From positions 62,001 through 126,000 of the forward strand of contig NZ_FNHN01000012.1 in assembly GCF_900103525.1 (NCBI RefSeq): a DNA stretch of 64,000 nucleotides, given 5' to 3'. The DNA comes from Bacillus sp. OK048 (GTDB lineage Bacteria; Bacillota; Bacilli; Bacillales; Cytobacillaceae). Below the pieces are notes generated by a model. It saw nothing but the letters and a program-made list of their open reading frames with translations. It did not search any database and was not told where the DNA came from. Positions 42,749-51,411 of this stretch are shown one piece after another (position 1 is the stretch's first letter; each line of letters starts with the position of its first letter). Both the position numbers and the translations under genes were made by a program.

Positions 42749-44341
42749 ATGAAGGCAACAGATTTACTCGTTCAGTGTTTAGAAAATGAGGATGTCGAGT
42801 ATATTTTTGGCATCATGGGGAAAGAAACCCTTGACCTGATCGATTCCTTGTCAAAATCAAAACAAATAAAGTTTGTGAATGTTCGACATGAACAAGGCGC
42901 TGCATTTATGGCTGATGTTTACGGCAGATTAGCAAAAAAGCCCGGTGTTTGTTTAGCGACATTAGGACCAGGTGCTACAAACCTTTTGACCGGAATTTCA
43001 AGTGCAAATCTGGACCATTCTCCGGTAGTAGCTATTACAGGACAAGCAGGCCTTGAACGGCAGCATCCTGAATCCCATCAATATTTAGATATCGTAAAAA
43101 TATTTGAACCTGCTACCAAATGGAGTGTTCAAATTAGAGACTCACAAACCATCTCAACCATCATACGTAAGGCGTTTAGAGTTGCACAAATGGAAAAGCC
43201 AGGTGCTGTGTTAATTGAATTACCAGAGAACTTAGCACCACAAATGATTCCTAGTAACCCGTTACTCGTAACACAATTCCCAAAAAGCACACCGAATTCA
43301 CAAGCTATTGAATATGCTCGTTCGCTAATAGGTCAGAGCAATAAACCACTTGTTATTATAGGAAATGGGGTAATCAGACAAGAAGCTGTGGATGAACTCC
43401 TCACATTCATAGAGAACCTAAAATCACCAGCTCTCCATAGTTTTATGGCAAAAGGAGTTTTATCTAAAGACCATCCATCAAACTATTTTACATTTGGCTT
43501 TACGAAGCAGGATGAAGGTTTACCGATAATAGAGGAATCAGATTTATTAATTGTTGTTGGATATGATTTTGTTGAAAAACTTCCTAAGGAATGGAATAAA
43601 AAGCTGCGACCTGTTCTACATATCGATCCCCTTCCGGCCGAAATGAACGAACATTACCCTGTTAGGGGGGAATTAGTTGGTGATTTAAAGGAAACGTTCC
43701 ATGCCCTTAATAAACTGGAAATTCCGTCGAAACCATGGGCTCCGAGTGGGAATCTAAAAGCACAGATTAAGTTTGCTTATCAGATTGATTTAGAGTTGCA
43801 AGGAAATCAAGCATTAACAATAGAAAATATCTTAACAATTATTGAAAACCTAACAAACGAAAAGACCATCGTCATTTCTGATGTAGGTGCTCACAAAGTA
43901 TCCATTGCCCGTACATATCAGCCAAAACAAGCCGGTCGGCTCATCATTTCAAATGGATTAGCCTCAATGGGTATTGCTGTTCCAGGTGCCATTGGTGCTA
44001 AATTGGCTTGCCCGGACGCACCGGTAATTTGTATTACTGGGGATGGCGGTGCATTAATGAATATTTCCGAATTAGAGACGGCCAAACGATTAGGTCTATC
44101 CTTTGTCATCATTGTTTTAAATAATTCTGCATTAAAATTAGAAGAACAAATGATGCAAGACAAATTCACTAACAGCTTTGGTACAAGTTTTGGTAACCCT
44201 GACTTTGTAAAGCTTGCTGAAAGCTTTGGAATAAAAGGAGTAAGACCCAACGATTTGGTTGCGTTTGAACAGTTTTTAAAGGATGCTTTGAATCAGACTA
44301 ATGAACTTACATTGATAGATGTTCAGGGTAAAGATGTTTAA
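42749..44341 (+). CDS. Acetolactate synthase large-subunit-like ThDP enzyme
   Basis: About 530 residues from ATG at 42749 after AAAGGAGA. Three-domain ThDP fold: the glutamate that activates the cofactor is in VRHEQGAAFMADVYGR (about 50), the central nucleotide-type domain has PLVIIGNGVIRQEA, and the ThDP/Mg motif GDGGALMNISELETAKR...NN lies near 440-470. Resembles catabolic AlsS-type acetolactate synthases. No regulatory subunit, ilv genes or acetolactate decarboxylase are adjacent, so acetoin formation is only one possibility; other pyruvate-using ThDP enzymes share these motifs. Confidence 0.87.
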   Translation: MKATDLLVQCLENEDVEYIFGIMGKETLDLIDSLSKSKQIKFVNVRHEQGAAFMADVYGRLAKKPGVCLATLGPGATNLLTGISSANLDHSPVVAITGQAGLERQHPESHQYLDIVKIFEPATKWSVQIRDSQTISTIIRKAFRVAQMEKPGAVLIELPENLAPQMIPSNPLLVTQFPKSTPNSQAIEYARSLIGQSNKPLVIIGNGVIRQEAVDELLTFIENLKSPALHSFMAKGVLSKDHPSNYFTFGFTKQDEGLPIIEESDLLIVVGYDFVEKLPKEWNKKLRPVLHIDPLPAEMNEHYPVRGELVGDLKETFHALNKLEIPSKPWAPSGNLKAQIKFAYQIDLELQGNQALTIENILTIIENLTNEKTIVISDVGAHKVSIARTYQPKQAGRLIISNGLASMGIAVPGAIGAKLACPDAPVICITGDGGALMNISELETAKRLGLSFVIIVLNNSALKLEEQMMQDKFTNSFGTSFGNPDFVKLAESFGIKGVRPNDLVAFEQFLKDALNQTNELTLIDVQGKDV

Positions 44342-44349
44342 GGAGTTTC

Positions 44350-44364
44350 GGGTGCCTGTCACCC
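44350..44364. repeat. GGTGCC-family mini-hairpin
   Basis: GGGTG, CCTGT, CACCC: short member of the dispersed GGTGCC hairpin family, just past the ThDP gene stop. Confidence 0.5.
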
Positions 44365-44369
44365 GATAC

Positions 44370-44409
44370 AAAAAAGCTCCAACCTCAATGAAAGCGGTTG
44401 GGGCTTTTA
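44370..44409. terminator. Bidirectional terminator between convergent genes
   Basis: AAAAGCTCCAACC / GGTTGGGGCTTTT stem with A and T flanks, serving both the ThDP gene and the VUT gene. Confidence 0.8.
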
Positions 44410-44414
44410 CCATG

Positions 44415-44951
44415 CTAATTTGATACTGTATTTTTGCCCATATCGTTGGTTTGGTGAATGATTAGTGCTGCAATGGCTTGGATGATTGTCTTTACTAACA
44501 CTTGACCCATGATTGCGAATGGAACAGCTTCCCATGGTAAGAAGTTTGCACCGAGCGGGCTAAGACCGATTACAACGAAAATCGCCGAATCCAATAATCC
44601 ACCTACGATTCCACTATAAAGAACACGTAAGCTCATTGGCAGGTTTAATCGTGTGTAGATCTCTGTATCAGTTGTTTCTGCAATCACAAACGAAATCGCA
44701 GATGCCATTACAATGATTAATGTATCCCCTAACCAAAAGGAAACAATGGCAGATAATAAAAGCGCCAACCCGATAAACAGATACGTTTTCTTTCTTCCAT
44801 ATTTGTTTTGAACCAAGTCACGGAAGATAAACGTTGCTCCAATCAGTAATGTCCCCATTGGAACAATAAAGATTCCTAGCTGTAATGGTGCGAAGGCCGC
44901 TGTTACCACGTTTGCTGTGACAATTGAAATTAAGTACAAAAAAATTCTCAC
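44415..44951 (-). CDS. VUT-family queuosine precursor transporter
   Basis: 178 residues, six hydrophobic segments; MRIFLYLISIVTANVVTAAFAP, FIFRDLVQNKYGRKKTYLFI and SLRVLYSGIVGGLLDSAIF are the conserved parts of the VUT (YhhQ/QPTR) family. A preQ1-I riboswitch in the leader gives independent support that it imports a queuosine precursor such as preQ1 or queuine. A single gene; it shares its terminator with the convergent ThDP enzyme gene. Start ATG after GGAGAGTG. Confidence 0.92.
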   Translation of the reverse strand: MRIFLYLISIVTANVVTAAFAPLQLGIFIVPMGTLLIGATFIFRDLVQNKYGRKKTYLFIGLALLLSAIVSFWLGDTLIIVMASAISFVIAETTDTEIYTRLNLPMSLRVLYSGIVGGLLDSAIFVVIGLSPLGANFLPWEAVPFAIMGQVLVKTIIQAIAALIIHQTNDMGKNTVSN

Positions 44952-44997
44952 GGTTACTCACTCTCCTATGTTTTTTCTACGCCACCCGATAAAATAT

Positions 44998-45068
44998 AAA
45001 AAACAGCACCTCTAAGAGAAGTGCTGCTTCGCCTTAGTTTTTTTACCGAGGGGTGCTAGAACCTCCAC
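44998..45068 (-). promoter_or_regulatory. PreQ1-I riboswitch with terminator
   Basis: On the minus strand: GGAGGTTCTAGC, a C-rich L-strand CACCCCTC, then the A-rich tail AAAAAAACTAAGG, which is the compact preQ1-I pseudoknot pattern (45068-45032). It is followed by a terminator stem CAGCACTTCT / AGAGGTGCTG with TTTTTT (45027-44998). It should shut off the downstream VUT gene when preQ1 is abundant. Confidence 0.93.
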
Positions 45069-45248
45069 CGCAGGATGCGGATTAATATTTAAGATTTATT
45101 TAGTTTACTATTTTATTAGCTATCTGTCTAGATAGGCTTATCCATGTTTCTTTTCTTGAAGCATTAGATTTTTATAAGTGTTCCAACTCAATTAATTAGT
45201 AAATATACTGTATGGTCATGTGTAAATCATTATGAATGAGGTGGAGCG

Positions 45249-45812
45249 GTGTATTTTTTAAAACCACTTTCCGATGAGATTCGCTTATCGCGAATACTAT
45301 TTAATCGACATAAAAAAACGAGGAAGCTCATTCTTTGTTCTATTTTTTCCTGTATTGCTGCTATTCTTCAGGCTGCTGGTGGCTTTTTACCAGGGGTAGG
45401 GTATTTATTAAGTCCGCTTGCCACTGGACCTATTCTGTTCATTTCGATGTTGACTATTCCATATGGAGTCATGTCCTATCTTCTGACAATTATGTTGTTA
45501 TTCATCCTTCAGCCTTCTGAACTCATGATATTTCCTTTTACAACAGGATTGTTAGGACTTGGAATCGGGGGTTCTTTTTACTTTTTTAGAAAGAGATTTA
45601 GTATTATTGCTACTGGTTCCATTTTGTTAATAGCAGGAATTATGTGTTTACTATTTATTTTTCACTTTCCAGTTTTAGGTCCAGCCGTCTCTGATTCCTT
45701 TTCATTTCTTACCACTGGAAGTATTCTTTTATTTTCATTTCTTTATAGCTGGTTATGGGTTGAAATTGCTTTAATCATTTTTAGAAGATTAAAAGTGATT
45801 ATCATTAAATGA
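45249..45812 (+). CDS. Orphan membrane protein, ECF S-component-like
   Basis: 187 residues from GTG at 45249 (GAGG upstream, 7-bp spacing). After a basic cytoplasmic N-terminus (NRHKKTRKLILC) there are about five or six helices with the glycine-rich loops GGFLPGVGYLLSPLATGPIL and GLLGLGIGGSFYFF, reminiscent of ECF transporter substrate-binding (S) components and small biosynthetic-precursor transporters. No EcfT/EcfA genes are adjacent; S components often use a shared module encoded elsewhere. No specific substrate is supported. Strong terminator follows. Confidence 0.62.
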   Translation: MYFLKPLSDEIRLSRILFNRHKKTRKLILCSIFSCIAAILQAAGGFLPGVGYLLSPLATGPILFISMLTIPYGVMSYLLTIMLLFILQPSELMIFPFTTGLLGLGIGGSFYFFRKRFSIIATGSILLIAGIMCLLFIFHFPVLGPAVSDSFSFLTTGSILLFSFLYSWLWVEIALIIFRRLKVIIIK

Positions 45813-45843
45813 TCCTCCAATTCTCAACTGGACCACTTCTGGC

Positions 45844-45890
45844 AAAAAAAACAACCAAGGGATCCTGATTGCTCCCTTGGTTGTTTTTTT
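45844..45890 (+). terminator. Terminator after the orphan membrane protein gene
   Basis: AAAAAAAACAACCAAGGGA / TCCCTTGGTTGTTTTTTT, a 17-bp stem; usable from both strands. Confidence 0.85.
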
Positions 45891-45942
45891 GATCCAATTA
45901 AATCTATGCAAAAGATTTTTCATGATTAACAATTTAATAGTT

Positions 45943-47352
45943 TCATTGAATTATTTCAAAAACAGTACCTTGATTAACATCCGTCACTTTCATAGATCCA
46001 TAAACCCCTAAAAATAATCTGGTTTGATCTAGATTTGTTCCTAAGCTAACATAAAAAGCTGATTGAGGACCAAAATCATAATCGATTTGAATCACACTAA
46101 AATCATTTTGTTTACCATCTGGTTTTACTCGTGTATAAGCTAAAGCCCCTCTAACCTGTGGTTGAGAATCTTTCCGGGCAAGATCTGTAAACACCACGCT
46201 TCCCGTTAAGCCGGGTATTCCATTCCCTATATATGCTTGCACTCCTGTAAGTGCAGTACCTCCAAACTTATCGGGCCTTTGATCTCTATGAAAATAACTT
46301 GTTAATGGCTGGAGACGCCTCGCTGAAGTATTTAGTGCTTCATTGTAGTAAACAATACTTTTCTCTTCCAAATTCGGATTTGTAGAGCATTCCTTAATAA
46401 TCGAAGTAGGAAAAGAACCTTCCCACCCTCGCCAGCCAAAGTTAATAAATCCTTCTTGGTCAAGTTTAGAATTCATTAAAGAAGCTTGAATAAGTTGAGT
46501 AACCGGTATTGATTTAAACTGACCAAATGAAAAAATTGACTCTACCAAATCCTGTCCGACATTCCCGACATATTTGATATACTGATGATAATATCTTTGA
46601 AATGAAATGCCTACTATATTGCGAACCCCTTTGGCCATTACCGTTAGTGTTTCCTGAATCGGTACGGGTAGTTCATTAAATCGTGTAACTACGGGTGGAC
46701 TATTGATAAAGGTATTCTTCGTGACATCCATTTCAATTATTTTACCGGCTATTTCCATATTATCTTGACATAAATTAAATGGATCATAGCCTGCTCCACC
46801 ATCTCCGGTTGTTAAAACAAGTTTTCCTGTTTCTGGTGAGAAATTTAAACTATTGATACCATTATGATTCATAAATGGTCTTCTTAAATTAAGTAATGTC
46901 CGCCGTTTTTGAGGTTGACCATTTGAGTGTAAAATCCATTCTTCCACTGTATCAATATGATCATATTGAGTTTCTCTATTTGTCCACTTTAGGTTTAAAG
47001 TACTGGGATCACATGGGTCAGGCGTAAAAGATTCAGGAAGAGCGCCCGGACCTTGTGTTCCAGCTACTGAATAATGAAGATAAAACAGACCGTTATAATA
47101 AAATTCTGGATGAAACGCTAAACCTAGTAATCCTCTTTCATCATAGCCTCCAGAAGCACCTAGTTTTAATATTTGCGGTCGAATATCTAAAAAAGTTTTA
47201 ATACCTCCATTTCCTATGTAAAAGATCTCTCCCACTAAGGTTGCAATAAATAATCTTTCCATTGAATCACCAGGAAGTATCGCTGTTTTCAAAACAGTAG
47301 GTAAATTTATCTTATTGACAATGGGCCGTAAACGAACTTTCACTTTTTCCAC
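45943..47352 (-). CDS. PQQ-dependent sugar dehydrogenase-like beta-propeller protein
   Basis: 469 residues without a signal peptide or TM segment. The propeller repeats and catalytic-face motifs of the soluble glucose dehydrogenase/HIPL family are visible: ERLFIATLVGEIFYI, ERGLLGLAFHPEFYYNGLFYLHYS, NHNGINSLNFSPETGKLVLTTGDGG, GVRNIVGISF, FGWRGWEGSFP, and DLARKDSQP. PQQ biosynthesis genes are not in the window. Could be an adapted propeller on the spore or cell surface rather than an active dehydrogenase. Start ATG; a monocistronic gene opposite the CopC gene. Confidence 0.75.
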   Translation of the reverse strand: MEKVKVRLRPIVNKINLPTVLKTAILPGDSMERLFIATLVGEIFYIGNGGIKTFLDIRPQILKLGASGGYDERGLLGLAFHPEFYYNGLFYLHYSVAGTQGPGALPESFTPDPCDPSTLNLKWTNRETQYDHIDTVEEWILHSNGQPQKRRTLLNLRRPFMNHNGINSLNFSPETGKLVLTTGDGGAGYDPFNLCQDNMEIAGKIIEMDVTKNTFINSPPVVTRFNELPVPIQETLTVMAKGVRNIVGISFQRYYHQYIKYVGNVGQDLVESIFSFGQFKSIPVTQLIQASLMNSKLDQEGFINFGWRGWEGSFPTSIIKECSTNPNLEEKSIVYYNEALNTSARRLQPLTSYFHRDQRPDKFGGTALTGVQAYIGNGIPGLTGSVVFTDLARKDSQPQVRGALAYTRVKPDGKQNDFSVIQIDYDFGPQSAFYVSLGTNLDQTRLFLGVYGSMKVTDVNQGTVFEIIQ

Positions 47353-47557
47353 CTAACTTAACCTCCATCTCATTGTTTTCTTTTATAAGAATATGATTAG
47401 ATTGGTTTTATGAGTACCAAATTTGGGCCGAGGGAAATAAACGTCTTAGTAAGAAGTTTTTCCATGTGCATAAATAACATGTAATTACCATAAACATTGT
47501 GTTAATATGTCTTTATTAGTAAGAATGTACTAGTACATAAAGAAAGGGAGTAAAGTT

Positions 47558-48145
47558 TTGAAAAAGTTAATTTTATTTTTACTTTGTACAATTATATTTG
47601 TACCTACCATCGTTAGTGCACACACAAGCCTCTCTTCATCAAATCCAGCAGAAGGACAAGTTGTCACAGAGGCGCTCGAACAAATTACACTTACGTATGC
47701 CACTACTATTGAAGAATTAAGCACGATGAACTTGTTAAAGGACGGAAATAAACTATCATTCGAAGAAATAAAAATTGATAATAAGCAGATGATTGGAACC
47801 ATTTCTAAACCATTGGAGAACGGCTCTTACACAATCCAATGGAATATTTTAGGCGAAGATGGTCACCCCATAAAAGGTGAAATTAACTTCGTTGTCCAAA
47901 TGGATCAAAGTCAAACAGAAATTCCTGTTGCTCCTGATGAAGACAAAGAAAAGCAAGGTGATAACAGTCAAACTACTGAGAATAAACCAAATAAAATTGA
48001 ACAAGAAACAGCAAATGATACGGTTAAAATAACAGAAAATAATGATACTAAATCTTCATCAAGTATGCTGGTACCGATAGCGATTGGTCTAATTGTTATC
48101 TTCGGAATCGTCCTTCTAGTGTTTACAGGAAAGAAAAAACGTTAA
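47558..48145 (+). CDS. CopC-domain surface protein
   Basis: 195 residues from TTG at 47558 after AAAGGGAG. Signal peptide ending IVSAH, with the His at the mature N-terminus (AHTSLSSSNPAEGQVV) that in CopC domains ligates copper. A second His occurs in LGEDGHPIKGEINFVV. A linker rich in Glu, Asn and Thr (about 115-165) leads to a C-terminal membrane helix and basic tail (GKKKR), anchoring it at the membrane. Unlike YcnJ/CopCD fusions, there is no CopD domain. Role in copper binding or delivery is the family inference. Confidence 0.87.
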   Translation: MKKLILFLLCTIIFVPTIVSAHTSLSSSNPAEGQVVTEALEQITLTYATTIEELSTMNLLKDGNKLSFEEIKIDNKQMIGTISKPLENGSYTIQWNILGEDGHPIKGEINFVVQMDQSQTEIPVAPDEDKEKQGDNSQTTENKPNKIEQETANDTVKITENNDTKSSSSMLVPIAIGLIVIFGIVLLVFTGKKKR

Positions 48146-48210
48146 TCATTTATGGGAATGAAGACAGAACTCGGTTTATTTTACTTTCAGGGAAAGTTGC
48201 AGACAATTCT

Positions 48211-48244
48211 AAAAAGACAAGAGAGTAACTTCTCTTGTCTTTTT
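48211..48244. terminator. Bidirectional terminator, CopC / MBL genes
   Basis: AAAAAGACAAGAGA / TCTCTTGTCTTTTT stem, 14 bp, tight loop. Confidence 0.85.
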
Positions 48245-48266
48245 GTTGAAAAACGATGGCAGAATT

Positions 48267-49079
48267 TTATTTTTTTTCATTCAGAATCGATGTAACAATA
48301 TGCAGAGAGTCCCATTCTCCACCAGAAAATTTTACAATTGGGTATTTTTTTGAATAGAGTTTATTGCGGATCTCTTCAGATGTGTATCCTTCTTCATGTA
48401 AAGTTAAAACCTTATCTTGAATGAATAATAAATAGTCCCGCTTCCGTTCAAGTGCTGCGCGACCATCTTCTAACAACCCAGCATGGCTGCAAAAAACATC
48501 TTGAAAATCATAGGTTAAAACCCGTTCTAATGATTCAATGATTTCTAGGATACTTTCTTCTGCTAATACAACTTTGGTTCGCTCACTTACAAATAAATCA
48601 CCTGTAAACAGCTGACCTGTTTCCCGATTATAAAAGGCTTTATGATCAAAAGCATGTCCAGGCGTATCAATGACATCCCATGTTGAATTTCTTGATGTAA
48701 ACATTTCAGGTATAGGTTTAGCATGAAATGGCTTTCTTTTCCCCCAAAATAGCTGTCGATACAATGGATAATAAGCCCGATTTTTGCAATAATCAATGGT
48801 TTTTTCATTTAAATAGATGGGTAGCTTCTTAGTCTTTTCAATATAAGCTGCGCAGCCTGTATGATCTTCATGAAAATGAGAAATCATGACTTGATCAAAA
48901 TCTGTTTCATCAATGAATGCTTCAAAATATTTATGTAATGACTGTGAGCCTGTATCGATTAAAACACCATCCACGAAATAACAGTAAACATTTAAAGAAA
49001 CTCCCTGAAATTTGACTTTTCCATTCAAGTAGGAAACTCCATTCTTCTCCCCTACAACTGATGTTTTCTTCAAGAACAC
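48267..49079 (-). CDS. Metallo-beta-lactamase-fold hydrolase
   Basis: About 270 residues from GTG at 49079 (GGGGAGG, 6-bp spacing; starts MFLKKTSVVG). The dinuclear zinc motif SHFHEDHTGCAAYI is intact, DTPGHAFDHKAF provides the next ligand, and LFTGDLFVSE the bridging Asp. The C-terminal region (about 200-270) is helical, as in general MBL hydrolases rather than lactamases or glyoxalase II. Downstream of HAD and DegV genes on the same strand (gaps 27 and 39 bp), so the three likely form an operon. Confidence 0.88.
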   Translation of the reverse strand: MFLKKTSVVGEKNGVSYLNGKVKFQGVSLNVYCYFVDGVLIDTGSQSLHKYFEAFIDETDFDQVMISHFHEDHTGCAAYIEKTKKLPIYLNEKTIDYCKNRAYYPLYRQLFWGKRKPFHAKPIPEMFTSRNSTWDVIDTPGHAFDHKAFYNRETGQLFTGDLFVSERTKVVLAEESILEIIESLERVLTYDFQDVFCSHAGLLEDGRAALERKRDYLLFIQDKVLTLHEEGYTSEEIRNKLYSKKYPIVKFSGGEWDSLHIVTSILNEKK

Positions 49080-49106
49080 ACGATTCACCTCCCCTTATTA
49101 CAACTC

Positions 49107-49790
49107 CTAGACAAGACTAACTATTGGTTCCTTTATGATTTCCCAATTCTTATCCTGAGCTAATTCCAAAAGACGAGGCTCTGGGTTTACGGCAACAGGA
49201 TTTCCTACTAATTCCAGAACATTTAAATCCGAGTAACTATCCCCATAGGCAAAGCTATTTTGCCAATCAACATCGGTGTCAGACAAATGTGCATTGATAA
49301 ATTCCGTTTTCCGTTCACCGTAAATATAGTTTACTGATTCATTTTTGCTCAGTTTTTCATCATGATAAGGAATACTGCTCCCAATGATACAATCAAATTT
49401 AACATTTTCAGTGACTGAATATAAGAGTGGCTCATACGCTCCAGAGACAAGCATCGTATAATAGCCATCCATACGATGTTGTTCAAGTCTATCTAACATC
49501 GTTTCACGTAGATTTTCGCTCATAATCCCGCCAATTTGAGAGAAAAACTGGTCTATTTCTGTTTTTGGAGAAGAACCGAAAGCGGCAATATAGCTCCTCA
49601 TTGAATACTCTTTCATTTTTTGTTCGGGGTAAAGTTTACATTTATAAGCAAGGTAAACCGGTAATATTCTAAGGAAGAAATTCCGATATTTCTGAAAATG
49701 TATCGGGTGATTCTTCAAATGACCCATCAAAAGAGGAAAAGTCTCTTTTGGAAATAACGTACCATCAAAATCAAAAATAGCCACCTTCAT
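49107..49790 (-). CDS. HAD-family phosphatase (SerB-like, subclass IB)
   Basis: 227 residues. The nucleophile motif is DFDGTLFPKETF at the very N-terminus, motif II LVSGAYEPLL, motif III Lys in RKTEF, and motif IV GDSYSDLNVLELVG. Helical cap of about 100 residues between motifs I and II, as in phosphoserine-phosphatase-like enzymes. Probably cytosolic. Substrate unknown; it may act on a lipid-phosphate or sugar-phosphate. Sits between DegV and MBL genes. Confidence 0.9.
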   Translation of the reverse strand: MKVAIFDFDGTLFPKETFPLLMGHLKNHPIHFQKYRNFFLRILPVYLAYKCKLYPEQKMKEYSMRSYIAAFGSSPKTEIDQFFSQIGGIMSENLRETMLDRLEQHRMDGYYTMLVSGAYEPLLYSVTENVKFDCIIGSSIPYHDEKLSKNESVNYIYGERKTEFINAHLSDTDVDWQNSFAYGDSYSDLNVLELVGNPVAVNPEPRLLELAQDKNWEIIKEPIVSLV

Positions 49791-49829
49791 AGGATCATCC
49801 CTCCCTTTTATTATAGGATTTAATACTTT

Positions 49830-50681
49830 CTAAACTTCTAAGCCTGCAATTCCGACACCGCCAGGTCCGGCATGAGTAGATATCATGGCGCCAGCTTGAA
49901 TCCATTTCACATTTTTGAAACCAGCTTCTTTTGCGATTTCATCCATTCCCTGCTTGATTTTTTCATCAAGTCCAATGGAATAAAGAAGATAGAGCTGTTC
50001 TCTATCAATTTCGTATTGATTTAAGTATTCACGTATCAGCTTTTCTGAAACAGCTTCCATATTGCCACGATATTTTTTTGTTGAAACAAGATTACCATCA
50101 ATTAGTTCAATTCGCGGCTTTATTTTTAACAGTGCCCCGCCGAGATATGCAAGATTGCTAACTCGTCCACCCGCTCTTAAAAAATCTAAGCTTCCGGGAA
50201 CGAAAGCTAGTCTTGATTTAGGAATGATTGATTCAATTTTCTTTATTAATTCTATAGGTTCAATTGAAGGATCACGTTCTAATAAGGATACCGCATACAT
50301 CACAATCACAGTTAACCCACCTGTAACATTCAAAGCGTCAATTAGAATTATATCACTCAATTCTTCCGTTGCGATGATTGCATTCTGGAAGGAAGAAGAA
50401 GCCTTTGACGTATAACCAATATGTACGATGATGCAATCAGGGTAATCCTTTTTTATCTTCTTGAAAAATTCAAGATATTCATGCGAATTTGTCGATGTTG
50501 TCGAGGGTATCTTTTTTGTCCGCTCATAATAATCATATATATCCGTTACAGGTAATGAACCGTCTAAATAATCCTTACCATCCATGACCACATGCATCGG
50601 GACAACTTGAACATTATGTTTTTCGGCTAATTCTACTGGTAAATCCGCACCGCTCTCTGTTGTTAAAATAATTCTTCTCAT
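49830..50681 (-). CDS. DegV family fatty-acid-binding protein
   Basis: About 283 residues from ATG at 50681 (GGGGGATAGT upstream; starts MRRIILTTESGADLP); an upstream ORF extension is less likely. Two-domain DegV fold: the ligand-binding TSTNSHEYLEFF, SKASSSFQNA, and RLAFVPGSLDFLRAGGRVSN, where the acyl carboxylate is held in characterised members. FakB-type DegV proteins present fatty acids to FakA kinase. No FakA gene is in the window, so function as FakB is a family inference. Confidence 0.9.
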   Translation of the reverse strand: MRRIILTTESGADLPVELAEKHNVQVVPMHVVMDGKDYLDGSLPVTDIYDYYERTKKIPSTTSTNSHEYLEFFKKIKKDYPDCIIVHIGYTSKASSSFQNAIIATEELSDIILIDALNVTGGLTVIVMYAVSLLERDPSIEPIELIKKIESIIPKSRLAFVPGSLDFLRAGGRVSNLAYLGGALLKIKPRIELIDGNLVSTKKYRGNMEAVSEKLIREYLNQYEIDREQLYLLYSIGLDEKIKQGMDEIAKEAGFKNVKWIQAGAMISTHAGPGGVGIAGLEV

Positions 50682-50946
50682 ACTATCCCCCGCTTCTATG
50701 TAAAAAACCGTTACCATTAATTGTGATTTTTTTGTACCACTCTACTATACATCAAAATGGTATATAGGTTACACAAATCCGAAAGAAATATTAGATCTGT
50801 TTAGTTTGGGTTGAGCACTTTTGAAGAAGGGAGATAACCAGTTACTAAAAGTACCCTTTTTTATGTGCGTATTATTCTATTTCACTATTATTTCGGATGG
50901 ATAAACCTTTTTATAATTCTTAATGTCGTAAAATATTTTTAAAAAT

Positions 50947-51222
50947 TGCTCTGTTATAACTGAATGTTGATTTCACGCTGTTCGAAATATAAGCGGAGAA
51001 ATTCCGGTTATATTGTGAAATACCCATATTTCCCTTAAAATAGGCGGAGTTTTTCCGGTTATACGATCCAAATCGGTGGATTTTGTCTTATTTAGAGCAG
51101 TTAAGCGGAATATCTCCGCTTATTTCTGCTTCTAAAGCCTCCACTATAGACAATAACCGGAAATTCTCCGCCTATGAATTCTTATACCTACACGAAAATC
51201 AACAATGGGTAATAACATAGCC
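50947..51222. mobile_element. MITE-like element, copy B
   Basis: 276 bp, homologous to copy A, better preserved inside. Flanked by a perfect 8-bp direct repeat TTAAAAAT (50939-50946 and 51223-51230). Terminal inverted repeats start TGCTCTGTTATA and, on the other strand, GGCTATGTTATT, each followed by a TGTTGATTT block. Four exact CGGA-N5-TCCG palindromes lie at 50994-51006, 51045-51057, 51106-51118 and 51158-51170; module 1 pairs with 4 and 2 with 3, so the element can fold end to end. No coding capacity. Confidence 0.92.
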
Positions 51223-51308
51223 TTAAAAATAAATACATAATCATTTTACATCATAACTCTTTTGGAACTTATTTAAAAATGCTAAATGCTGTTCGATAAA
51301 TCAATAGG

Positions 51309-51339
51309 AAAAAGCGATCCTTCACTATTGAAGCATCGC
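51309..51339 (-). terminator. Terminator of the His/Gln/Trp-rich gene
   Basis: GCGATcCTTC / GAAGcATCGC stem followed on the minus strand by TTTTT. A near copy of this hairpin lies on the far side of the gene (51793-51811). Confidence 0.65.
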
Positions 51340-51411
51340 CCCCAAAATTGTATAATGATAATCTTCAAATATTTAGGTGGTGAATTTTCACCCCCCTATT
51401 CAATAATTCCG

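Noticed and set aside
42749..44341. Naming the ThDP enzyme alsS
   Set aside because: Motifs fit AlsS, but no acetolactate decarboxylase or AlsR regulator is adjacent and other ThDP enzymes share them.
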